DNA of 64,000 bases, taken from Parapedobacter pyrenivorans. Lineage in GTDB: Bacteria > Bacteroidota > Bacteroidia > Sphingobacteriales > Sphingobacteriaceae. Position 1 is the stretch's first letter; the number at the start of each line of letters is the position of its first letter. The stretch spans positions 2,468,718 through 2,532,717 of the forward strand of contig NZ_BMER01000001.1 in NCBI RefSeq assembly GCF_014636865.1. Reading direction: 5' to 3'. Positions 26,839 to 34,556 of the stretch are shown piece by piece. The notes under the pieces are model-generated. The model had not been told where the DNA came from and made no database searches. It was given only the letters and a program-made list of their open reading frames with translations. Both the position numbers and the translations under genes were made by a program.

Positions 26839-29800
26839 ATAGTGTTCGTTTTTGGGAAGCAACAGGTAAATACGGCTCCGGAGTCGTTTGTAAGCGTAAT
26901 GGTCCCTTTTAACTCGCGAGCTAGGTTTTTGACGAGATTAACTCCTTTCTTCCCATCTATGGTTGTCTCGATATTCTTGAAACCACTGCCATTATCGCGA
27001 TAAACGAACTTCCACTGATTACTTTCGTCGGCGAAGAGAATTCCGATCCGCTTGGTTTCTTGCTGGTCGACAAATGCGTGTTTGATGGAATTGGTGATGA
27101 GCTCGTTCATGATCAACCCCAGGTGCGTCAGCTTGTTGACCGGGAAATAAATTGGGTCGACTTTGATATCAAGATCGATAGCCAAGCCCGAGAATACAAT
27201 CAAGTCATTCGCTAGATTGGTGATGAATCGGTCACTACGAATGCTGTCTTCAGTATTTTTATTGTTAAAGATGTCGTGTATTTTCGATACCGTAAACACC
27301 CTTGATTGCAAAATCCGTAACTTCTCCTGAATTGCCATATCTTCTATTTCAAAGCTTTGGATGTCGATTAGGCTGGTAATCAGCTGCAAGTTGTTTTTTA
27401 CACGGTGATTGAGTTCCTGCATTAAGAAGCTGATATTTTCCTTTTGTTTCTGGGTTGTTTCGAGAGACAAGTTGAGTGCTTGGTTAGCCTGGTGAAGCTC
27501 TTCGGTACGTGTGTTGACCATAGCAAATAGCTTCAGGTTCATTTTTTTTTGTTTATAGCTCTTATAGGCGAACGTGCCTACCACTGCCAATACCAGCAGA
27601 ATGCCAGCCGCCAAACGGAACCAGATAGATGCGTACCACGGTGACCGAATGATAATGGTCATCGTATCGGATTCACCCCACAGAAGTTCGTTGTTACTTC
27701 CCTTCACTTTGAATGTATATGTGCCAGGATCTAGGTTGGTGTAAGTGGTGGACCGGTCTGCCGTGATTGGCCGCCATGTTTTGTCGAATCCCTCTAGGAT
27801 AAATTGATAGCGATTTTTCTTTGCCCAAAGATAATTGAGACTGGCGAAATCGAACGTGATAACATTTTGGTTATGAGAGAATGTTAAGGTATCCGTATAA
27901 GGTATGTTCTTATAGATAGGTCTGCCGAATAGGTAAACATTTTCGATTAATGTTTTTCCCACTTTTCGGTTCACGTATACGCTGTCCGGATGAAAACTAT
28001 TGAAGCCATTCATGCCGCCAAAGTAAAGGTAACCTATGGAGTCTTTGTAGCCTGCCTTTCCGTTGAACTCATTGTTCTGGAGGCCATCATTTTCGGTGTA
28101 GTTTTTGAATGTCCGGTGTCGATGATCCAGTACGGAAACGCCATAGTTAGTCGAAACCCAGATATTGCCCTTCTGGTCGGATTCTACGCTGTAGATGAAG
28201 TCGTTGGGTAGTCCGGGTTGCTGGATATATTTCGTGATCTGACCTGTTTTGGGGTTAATGCAGTTTAGTCCCTTGGCTGTACCCACCCAGATGTTATTTT
28301 CGGGATCTTCGGTGATTGCGAATACCCGGCTGTTTGATAGCGAGTCGTAGTGTACAGACTGATCGCCTTTTATACGGTATAATCCTTCGTCACTCCCGAT
28401 CCAGATAGCGCCCGATGCATCGATGAAGCTGGTTCGTGATCGAACAAGCTGTTGACCGTGGATTTGACGGGGGTTGACTCCATAGTTGCGAACATTGAGC
28501 GCATAGATGCCACTCGACCAAGTGTGCACCCAAACCGTATCTGGCGAAACAGGGGTTATCTGGATGATGTCTTTGTCGGCGAACGGCAATGGAACAGGGT
28601 CGAAGCGATCTTTCTGCCTGTTGTATCTTACTAGGCCTTGTCCAAAGCCGCCTGCCCAGATGGTTTGGTTTGCATCTTTCGTTAGGGCATATTCGAGAAA
28701 ATCGGTCCGATATAGTTTGTATTCGCCACGATGCAAATCATGCCGTACAAACCCGAGGTCGGTAGCCATCCACAGGTTGTCGCCGTCCCGGATGAAATGG
28801 AAAATGCTGATAAAATCTTTTTTTGGTGAATTACTGGCTGTTATGCGGGAAGGGACAAATTTGTGCTGGTGGGGGTGGTAATAAAAAACACCTCTACCGG
28901 CGGTGCCGATCCATATTCCACCTAGCTGATCTCTTTTTACATGAAGGATATCAGCCTGCAATTCCCTTTCTGCCTGATCCAGAAAAATAACTTTCTGCCA
29001 TGATGTGTCGTTCTGGATAAAGTAGGCTTCGTTGAAACCGCCCGCCAACAAGGTATGATCATCCCATCGATGCAAGCTTTTTATCGTGATATCCCTGATT
29101 TTTCGAAGCGCTCGATGTTTTTCATGATATTCATATAGCCCGCCTTCTATTCCGATCAATATTCGTTCTGGAGACAACTTGAAGAAGGTATTTATTGATT
29201 TGCTCTTCAGCGGAGCCAATTCGGATATCGGACGGATCGATCGGTTAACGACATCAAGCAAATACACGCCGCTGGCATATGTTCCGACGAGGTATCTCCG
29301 GGGGCTTAATTCCATAATCGACGTCACGTAATCGTTATCGGTCGCATCTGGAATTGATAGCACCTCGAATGTCAGCTTGTTTCGATCGATCAATACGCAG
29401 TGGCCAATAGTCCCCGCAATCAAAAGACTCCCAGAGGCCGGATACAGTGTATAGCCGAATTTGACGAACGGGTATTGCTCAATATTAAGTTGAGATTGGA
29501 AATCGACGAACCGGTCTTCAGCCATCAAGTAAGCACATATCGAATGTGTGTTGGTAGCTAGCCAAAGTGTATCGTTAGCATAATACATGGAGCGGATATG
29601 GTCATCAGGTAGGTTGCCCCCCGCGTCGCTGGCCTTATACACTTTCATTTGATATCCGTTGAAGCGATTCAAGCCGTTTTCGGTACCGATCCATAGATAG
29701 CCTTTGTCATCGAAATCCATCGCAAGCGCGCCAAGCTGTGACAACCCTTCCTCCTGTGCGATATGGGTAACCGTAATCGAATCTGTATGGCGAGCGATGC

Positions 29801-29870
29801 TCGCTACGCTCGATAAGCTGAAGGCAATCAGCACGAACGTCAACGAAAGGGTTATTTGAAATTGGCGCAT
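26835..29870 (-). CDS. Propeller-type sensor histidine kinase (reg_prop, Y_Y_Y, HisKA_2)
   Basis: 1011 aa. After the signal peptide (about 1-26), residues 30-690 form two-component-regulator propeller repeats (for example GYLWIGTENGLNRFNGY, GGIWIGTAGRGVFYY, GAIWIGSDEGLYRI, NNIWVGTAKGLNCI). A Y_Y_Y domain (about 695-760, GFDKTWRPITADRSTTYTNL) and one transmembrane helix (about 768-787) follow. The kinase has ELNHRVKNNLQ with phosphoacceptor H822, and a HATPase domain (MNELITNSIKHAF, DNGSGF). Unlike the hybrid HTCS regulators with the same sensor, it lacks receiver and AraC domains; the separate response regulator follows with a 4-bp overlap. Ligand unknown; relatives bind oligosaccharides. A promoter box TATCTTTG is at 29904-29911 (minus strand). 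Confidence 0.93.
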   Translation of the reverse strand: MRQFQITLSLTFVLIAFSLSSVASIARHTDSITVTHIAQEEGLSQLGALAMDFDDKGYLWIGTENGLNRFNGYQMKVYKASDAGGNLPDDHIRSMYYANDTLWLATNTHSICAYLMAEDRFVDFQSQLNIEQYPFVKFGYTLYPASGSLLIAGTIGHCVLIDRNKLTFEVLSIPDATDNDYVTSIMELSPRRYLVGTYASGVYLLDVVNRSIRPISELAPLKSKSINTFFKLSPERILIGIEGGLYEYHEKHRALRKIRDITIKSLHRWDDHTLLAGGFNEAYFIQNDTSWQKVIFLDQAERELQADILHVKRDQLGGIWIGTAGRGVFYYHPHQHKFVPSRITASNSPKKDFISIFHFIRDGDNLWMATDLGFVRHDLHRGEYKLYRTDFLEYALTKDANQTIWAGGFGQGLVRYNRQKDRFDPVPLPFADKDIIQITPVSPDTVWVHTWSSGIYALNVRNYGVNPRQIHGQQLVRSRTSFIDASGAIWIGSDEGLYRIKGDQSVHYDSLSNSRVFAITEDPENNIWVGTAKGLNCINPKTGQITKYIQQPGLPNDFIYSVESDQKGNIWVSTNYGVSVLDHRHRTFKNYTENDGLQNNEFNGKAGYKDSIGYLYFGGMNGFNSFHPDSVYVNRKVGKTLIENVYLFGRPIYKNIPYTDTLTFSHNQNVITFDFASLNYLWAKKNRYQFILEGFDKTWRPITADRSTTYTNLDPGTYTFKVKGSNNELLWGESDTMTIIIRSPWYASIWFRLAAGILLVLAVVGTFAYKSYKQKKMNLKLFAMVNTRTEELHQANQALNLSLETTQKQKENISFLMQELNHRVKNNLQLITSLIDIQSFEIEDMAIQEKLRILQSRVFTVSKIHDIFNNKNTEDSIRSDRFITNLANDLIVFSGLAIDLDIKVDPIYFPVNKLTHLGLIMNELITNSIKHAFVDQQETKRIGILFADESNQWKFVYRDNGSGFKNIETTIDGKKGVNLVKNLARELKGTITLTNDSGAVFTCCFPKTNTI

Positions 29871-30005
29871 TTAAATGTTGAATGATACGTGGTTAATGGC
29901 TAGCAAAGATATCAAATTGCATTTTGCAGAAAAATACCCTGTATTGAGTATATGATATTCTTGTACATGGCCAAGCAACAGGCCGATTTAATTTTTTACA
30001 GCCCC

Positions 30006-30036
30006 TTGCAAGTGAAATCTATTTTTTCTATGTTTG
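30006..30036 (+). promoter_or_regulatory. Promoter of tRNA-Ala
   Basis: TTG (30006-30008), a 20-nt spacer and TATGTTTG (30029-30036) match the Bacteroidota consensus. The box ends 13 nt before the tRNA. Confidence 0.6.
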
Positions 30037-30049
30037 CAGTCCGCAAAAT

Positions 30050-30123
30050 GGGGGTTTAGCTCAGCTGGCTAGAGCGCTTGCCTGGCAGGCAAGAGGTCAC
30101 CGGTTCGAATCCGGTATCCTCCA
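30050..30123 (+). tRNA. tRNA-Ala (anticodon GGC)
   Basis: A 74-nt cloverleaf: acceptor GGGGGTT pairs with ATCCTCC, discriminator A. The D arm is GCTC/GAGC. The anticodon stem is CTTGC/GCAAG with loop CTGGCAG, so the anticodon is GGC. The T arm is ACCGG/CCGGT with TTCGAAT. The G3-U70 wobble, the identity mark of tRNA-Ala, is present. The sixth acceptor pair is a T-T mismatch. CCA is not encoded. A consensus promoter lies upstream and an intrinsic terminator starts five bases after the gene, so it is a single-gene transcript. Confidence 0.95.
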
Positions 30124-30128
30124 CGTGG

Positions 30129-30160
30129 GAATCCTGGCTTATGCCGGGATTCTTGTTATA
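30129..30160 (+). terminator. Intrinsic terminator of tRNA-Ala
   Basis: Ten-base-pair stem GAATCCTGGC (30129-30138) with GCCGGGATTC (30143-30152), one G-U pair, loop TTAT, followed by TTGTTATAT. Confidence 0.75.
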
Positions 30161-30228
30161 TAGCGCAGTCGCTTATTTTTAAATACTAAAACTTTATCCC
30201 ACCTTTGCACTGGTAATTAGCCAATCCG

Positions 30229-31014
30229 ATGATTCAATTTTTGCGAGACAGTACATTTGCCGTAAATGAGGTGATCAACAAGTCTTGGGACTTGCTTAAA
30301 AACCATTATTTTTCCGTTGCTGGTCTCTGTTTTCTGCTTTTCCTGACGTCCAATACCTCAGGTATTCTGGCATTTTATTTTAGTGAGGTCAATACGTTTC
30401 TAAGTGTCTTCATGGCGTTTCTCTTTGTTATCCTTTATTTCGGCACGCAGCTTACCTTGTTTAAGTATATTTTTACGCTGATCGATAAAAAAGAACGAAT
30501 CCACCTGATAGACACGATACCCAGCACTAAGGAACTGCTCTATTTTTTTACGGGTATGCTTAGCATCGCACTGCTTGCTTTGGTATTTTACCTCCTAATT
30601 TCTGTTCTTGCGTTCCCATTGGTGTACGCCGGTATCGATGTTTCGGCGATGGTCAAGATTGCCCGAATTATATCGGCTGTTTTGATCTTTTTATTTTTGT
30701 TGCGTGTTGCATTCTATCCGTTTTTTATCATTGATCGGCACGCCGAACCCTTCCGCGCCTTGCGTCTCAGTTTTGCACTCACCAAGGGAAATGTTACCAA
30801 ACTATTGCTCATCTTAGCATTTTTTGCCATTTTGCACCTTTTATATTTATATTTCAATTATGCAGGATATCCCATGGTGTCAACGGCATTAAGCATCGTC
30901 AATTCTTTTCTGGTAGGCCCGCTGTCTAGCGTGGTTGTTGCAATGGCTTACCGTCGGATGATGGCTGACTATGATGGTGGGGAAAATCCGGAGGTGATGA
31001 AGAATATTATTTAG
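30229..31014 (+). CDS. Multi-pass membrane protein of unknown function
   Basis: 261 aa with about six hydrophobic helices (roughly 28-50, 56-80, 102-128, 145-165, 187-208, 215-240). No catalytic motif is seen. FRALRLSFALTKGNVTKLLL resembles the repeat-like segments of the glycerophosphodiester-phosphodiesterase-type membrane domain found in many integral proteins, but I cannot assign it. It precedes dxr by 35 nt and may share its transcript. A near-consensus box CACCTTTG lies about 25 nt upstream of the ATG. Confidence 0.7.
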   Translation: MIQFLRDSTFAVNEVINKSWDLLKNHYFSVAGLCFLLFLTSNTSGILAFYFSEVNTFLSVFMAFLFVILYFGTQLTLFKYIFTLIDKKERIHLIDTIPSTKELLYFFTGMLSIALLALVFYLLISVLAFPLVYAGIDVSAMVKIARIISAVLIFLFLLRVAFYPFFIIDRHAEPFRALRLSFALTKGNVTKLLLILAFFAILHLLYLYFNYAGYPMVSTALSIVNSFLVGPLSSVVVAMAYRRMMADYDGGENPEVMKNII

Positions 31015-31049
31015 TTGGAAACCGGAAATGGTAAAATTGTAGCATCACG

Positions 31050-32225
31050 TTGATAAAAAGGAAGATTGTTCTATTAGGTGCCACGGGTAGCATTGGCACA
31101 CAGGCATTGGAGGTTGTGCGGGCCCATCCCAATCGATTTGAAATGCAGGTGCTTACCGCAGCCACAAACGCAGAACTGTTAATTCAACAGGCGCTTGAAT
31201 TTCGTCCGCAGGCGGTGGTGATTACCGATGAAGGGAAATACGCTGAAGTGAAGGCTGCCCTTACGGGTACTTCCATCGAGGTGCTAGCCGGTTCAGCCGC
31301 CCTGGAGGAGGTTGTGCAGTACGATGGGGTAGGCTTGGTTATCAGTGCCCTGGTCGGATCGGCGGGGCTCCGCCCCACAATTGCAGCCATCAAAGCGGGA
31401 AAAGACATTGCATTAGCTAATAAGGAAACGTTGGTGGTGGGCGGACAACTGGTGATGGAGCTGGTAAGTAAGCACGGCGTAAATTTGTTACCGGTGGATT
31501 CCGAACATTCTGCGATCTTCCAATGTCTGGTAGGTGAAAGTAACAACCCCATCGAGCGTGTATATCTCACCGCATCCGGAGGGCCATTCAGGGGGAAAGA
31601 CCGAGCGTATTTGGCCTCGGTGAGCCACGAGCAAGCATTATGCCATCCGAATTGGGTGATGGGCGCCAAAATCACGATCGACTCAGCTACGTTGATGAAT
31701 AAGGGCCTGGAAGTCATTGAGGCAAAATGGCTGTTCGGGTTGGAAGCACGACAAATTGACGTGGTCGTGCATCCGCAGTCCGCAGTCCATTCCTTGGTGC
31801 AATTTGAAGACGGAAGTATCAAGGCACAGCTTGGCCCCGCTGATATGAGACTCCCGATACAATATGCCCTTACTTATCCCAACAGGGTAGGGAATAACTT
31901 CAAACGATTCAATTTTGCGGATTTTCCGTCACTGACTTTCGAGCAGCCCGATACCGATACCTTCCGTAATTTGGCATTGGCCTATCGTGCATTGGAGTTG
32001 GGGGGCAACGTGCCCTGTATACTTAATGCTGCTAACGAGGAGGTCGTGGCAGCATTTTTGAAAGGCGGAGTTGGGTTTCTGCAGATGAGTGACATTATCG
32101 AGGAGACGATGGCTACGGTTGGCCATATCGCGAAGCCCTCTTTGGATGATTACCTGAGGACGGACCGAGAGAGCCGGGCAATCGCGAAAGCGTTGGTAAT
32201 AAAGAATAAAACGTATATTATATAG
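31050..32225 (+). CDS. dxr: 1-deoxy-D-xylulose 5-phosphate reductoisomerase
   Basis: NADPH enzyme that converts DXP to MEP, the committed step of the non-mevalonate isoprenoid pathway. 391 aa. The NADPH loop is LLGATGSIGTQAL at the N-terminus. Metal and substrate residues are in VDSEHSAIFQCL, LTASGGPFRG, HPNWVMGAKITIDSATLMNK and EVIEAKWLF. The gene starts with TTG at 31050: an in-frame stop (31032-31034) lies just upstream and no ATG or GTG comes before the nucleotide-binding motif. rseP follows 12 nt later. Confidence 0.96.
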   Translation: MIKRKIVLLGATGSIGTQALEVVRAHPNRFEMQVLTAATNAELLIQQALEFRPQAVVITDEGKYAEVKAALTGTSIEVLAGSAALEEVVQYDGVGLVISALVGSAGLRPTIAAIKAGKDIALANKETLVVGGQLVMELVSKHGVNLLPVDSEHSAIFQCLVGESNNPIERVYLTASGGPFRGKDRAYLASVSHEQALCHPNWVMGAKITIDSATLMNKGLEVIEAKWLFGLEARQIDVVVHPQSAVHSLVQFEDGSIKAQLGPADMRLPIQYALTYPNRVGNNFKRFNFADFPSLTFEQPDTDTFRNLALAYRALELGGNVPCILNAANEEVVAAFLKGGVGFLQMSDIIEETMATVGHIAKPSLDDYLRTDRESRAIAKALVIKNKTYII

Positions 32226-32237
32226 TAAATAAAGTAA

Positions 32238-33566
32238 ATGGGTGTATTGGTAATGATCGGACAAGTACTGTTAGGTTTGTCCATATTGATTGTTGTGCAC
32301 GAGTTCGGTCACTTTTTGGCCGCACGTGCATTTGGAATTAAAGTTGAAAAGTTCTATCTGTTCTTTGACGCCTGGGGTGTAAAGCTATTTAAATTCAAAT
32401 ATAAAGAATGTGAGTATGGTATCGGTTGGTTGCCCCTCGGTGGTTATGTAAAGATTGCCGGTATGATCGACGAATCGATGGATACCGAGCAGCTTAAGGG
32501 TGAGCCGCAACCGTGGGAATTCCGTTCGAAGCCTGCCTGGCAGCGCCTCATCGTCATGATGGGCGGGATTATTGTCAATATCATCTTGGGAATGTTTATC
32601 TTTTGGATGCTGACGTTCAAATACGGCGAAACCTATGTGGATAATACCCAATTGGTAAACGGTATAACTCCCGGTATCATCGGTGAAAAGATCGGGCTGC
32701 AGGCCGGCGACCGCATTACTGAAATAGACGGGCAACCTGTACTGAGGTTTAATGACCTGATTGGCTCAAAAGTACTCATGGGAAATACGGTGTTGACGGT
32801 GGAACGCAACGGTGAGACGCTGTCGATTCCCGTACCGGGAGACATTCTGAACACCGTAGCGGATTACGATCGCAATGAATTTGTGCGTTTGCGCAGCCGC
32901 ACGATGGCTGTTGATTCGGTCGTAGCAGAAAGTGCTGCGGAGAAGGCAGGTATTGTACCAGGCGATAGCATTCTGAGGATAAACAATAGCCCGGTACCCT
33001 TTTGGGACCAAGTACGGGCAGCTATCGGCGGAAATGCAGGCAAGCCCGTGGCATTGCTGTTGCTGCGTGGCGGCGATACCACCACGGTACAGACGACAGT
33101 ACCGGAAAGCGGCGAGTTGGGCTTTAGCATCAAACACGATATGGACTTCCCGTACGTGACCACCCATTATGGCTTTTTTGAGTCGGCGCCCATAGGCGCT
33201 TCGAAAGCCTGGGGTACGCTGATAGACAATGCAAAGGGGCTTGGGAAAATTGCAACGGGTGAGTTGCGGGCTGACAAAGCTATATCGGGGCCGGTGCGCA
33301 TAGCAACGATGTTTGGTTCGGAGGTCGACTGGGTTAAATTCTGGACGTTGGTCGGCCTACTCTCCATGGCGTTGGCATTGATGAATTTCCTACCAATCCC
33401 GGCGCTGGACGGAGGGCATGTGGTGTTTTTGCTCGTAGAAATGATTCAGGGCAAGCCGTTGAGCGATAAGTTCCTCGAAAAGGCACAGATGGCCGGATTT
33501 TTCATCCTCTTAGCCTTAATGGTGTTTGTCTTTGGCAACGACATTCTGAAAATCATGAATAAATAA
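32238..33566 (+). CDS. rseP: RIP zinc metalloprotease RseP
   Basis: Site-2 intramembrane protease that cuts anti-sigma factors within the membrane. 442 aa. The zinc site is VVHEFGHFLAARAFG in the first helix and the third ligand is in NFLPIPALDGGHVVFLL. Two PDZ-type domains lie between (GLQAGDRITEIDGQPV and GIVPGDSILRINNSPVPF). The dxr-rseP pair is common in bacteria. It could process one of the ECF sigma regulators in this window, but that is inference. Confidence 0.95.
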   Translation: MGVLVMIGQVLLGLSILIVVHEFGHFLAARAFGIKVEKFYLFFDAWGVKLFKFKYKECEYGIGWLPLGGYVKIAGMIDESMDTEQLKGEPQPWEFRSKPAWQRLIVMMGGIIVNIILGMFIFWMLTFKYGETYVDNTQLVNGITPGIIGEKIGLQAGDRITEIDGQPVLRFNDLIGSKVLMGNTVLTVERNGETLSIPVPGDILNTVADYDRNEFVRLRSRTMAVDSVVAESAAEKAGIVPGDSILRINNSPVPFWDQVRAAIGGNAGKPVALLLLRGGDTTTVQTTVPESGELGFSIKHDMDFPYVTTHYGFFESAPIGASKAWGTLIDNAKGLGKIATGELRADKAISGPVRIATMFGSEVDWVKFWTLVGLLSMALALMNFLPIPALDGGHVVFLLVEMIQGKPLSDKFLEKAQMAGFFILLALMVFVFGNDILKIMNK

Positions 33567-33576
33567 ATCAACTCAT

Positions 33577-34041
33577 ATGGAAAGACGTCATTTTATCAAA
33601 CAGGCTGGCGCCGCCGTAGCATTGGCTGGCGTAGGCGCCGGTGTATTGGCCGCGTGTGCCCCCAAAACTTCAAACGAGGAAAACAATCAAACAGCATCAA
33701 ACAACGAAACGAACGCAACAATGGAAAACAAAGAAGTGATTGCACATTATGTGCTTTTTTGGTTAAAGGATGGACTTTCAGAGCAGGAAATCAGTGATTT
33801 TGCCAATTTTTTTGAGGAACTGAAACCGATCCCCAGCATTAAGTCACTCCATTACGGACGTGCCGCAAATACGAACGCGCGTGACGTGGTAGATAATAGT
33901 TTTACGTACAATTTATTGGTGTACTGTGATACCATGGAAGACATCAATACGTACGAAACCCATCCGATTCATCTTGCAGCCATCGAAAAATACTCCAAGT
34001 TTTGGAGCAAGGTCGTTGTTCACGATTCGGTGCTGAAGTAG
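33577..34041 (+). CDS. Dabb (stress-responsive alpha/beta barrel) lipoprotein
   Basis: 154 aa. The N-terminus RRHFIKQAGAAVALAG resembles a Tat signal, and VLAAC is a lipobox, so a lipid-anchored, exported protein is likely. After a linker rich in N, E and T (about 30-52) comes a Dabb domain (about 53-154) with VIAHYVLFWLKDGLSEQE, PSIKSLHYGR, YNLLVYCDTMEDINTYETHP and WSKVVVHDSV. Dabb proteins form small dimeric barrels of poorly known function. It begins 10 nt after rseP. Confidence 0.85.
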   Translation: MERRHFIKQAGAAVALAGVGAGVLAACAPKTSNEENNQTASNNETNATMENKEVIAHYVLFWLKDGLSEQEISDFANFFEELKPIPSIKSLHYGRAANTNARDVVDNSFTYNLLVYCDTMEDINTYETHPIHLAAIEKYSKFWSKVVVHDSVLK

Positions 34042-34065
34042 ATTTGATTAAAGACGGAATAAGAT

Positions 34066-34105
34066 GGCTTTCAGCCTATCCGCGAGTTGCGGTAGGCTGA
34101 AAGCC
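34066..34105. terminator. Long hairpin between the Dabb and ywbE genes
   Basis: GGCTTTCAGCCTA (34066-34078) pairs perfectly with TAGGCTGAAAGCC (34093-34105); an inner CCGC/GCGG adds four pairs around a GAGTT loop, with one bulged T. About 17 pairs in all. No T-run follows, so it may be a processing or stability element rather than a simple intrinsic terminator. Confidence 0.5.
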
Positions 34106-34117
34106 AATAATTAACCA

Positions 34118-34312
34118 ATGGACGGAAAATACCGTAAGGACATCTATCCTGGCTTGGAAGTGGCCATTATCCTTAAGAAAGACCAACGTACAGGTAAACA
34201 CACGGAAGGTGTCGTGAAGGACATTCTTACGTCGGCCTCGTTTCATTCCCGGGGCATCAAGGTACGTTTGGAAGACGGACAGGTTGGCCGTGTTGCAGCG
34301 CTGTTGGGATAG
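34118..34312 (+). CDS. YwbE family protein
   Basis: 64 aa, matching the short YwbE/DUF2196 family throughout: RKDIYPGLEVAIILKKDQRT, GVVKDILTSA, HSRGIKVRLEDGQVGRV. The family is a small beta-barrel-like protein of unknown function, found as a single gene in many bacteria. A strong hairpin lies just upstream. Confidence 0.85.
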   Translation: MDGKYRKDIYPGLEVAIILKKDQRTGKHTEGVVKDILTSASFHSRGIKVRLEDGQVGRVAALLG

Positions 34313-34403
34313 CTGTTGAGAAACAGGGAAGTCCATCGATATTTTGAGGTTTCTGATACAATCTTTCCCAACAACCAGCGTTATACTATATATATATATC
34401 CGG

Positions 34404-34511
34404 GGTCGTTAAGCCCATTTATGGGAGTACAATTCGATGGAGTCCGTGATTAACGGCCAGTTTTGCCAAAACCAATAAACGCACCTGAATTTAAAAGCGG
34501 TTATCGCTTTT
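34404..34511. other. Structured intergenic stretch before the E1 gene
   Basis: Three inverted repeats are visible in the 34313-34556 gap. GGTCGTTAA (34404-34412) pairs with TTAACGGCC (34450-34458) and encloses a CCCA-TTTA-TGGG hairpin (34414-34425). GTTTTG/AAAAC follows near 34460. AAAAGCG/CGCTTTT (34493-34511) is a small terminator-like hairpin. Nothing else is recognised here apart from the promoter of the E1 gene (TATTTTTG at 34530-34537, TTTG at 34509-34512). Confidence 0.35.
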
Positions 34512-34556
34512 GTGCAAATATTTTTTTCCTATTTTTGGAGCAAACGCAATTTAATT

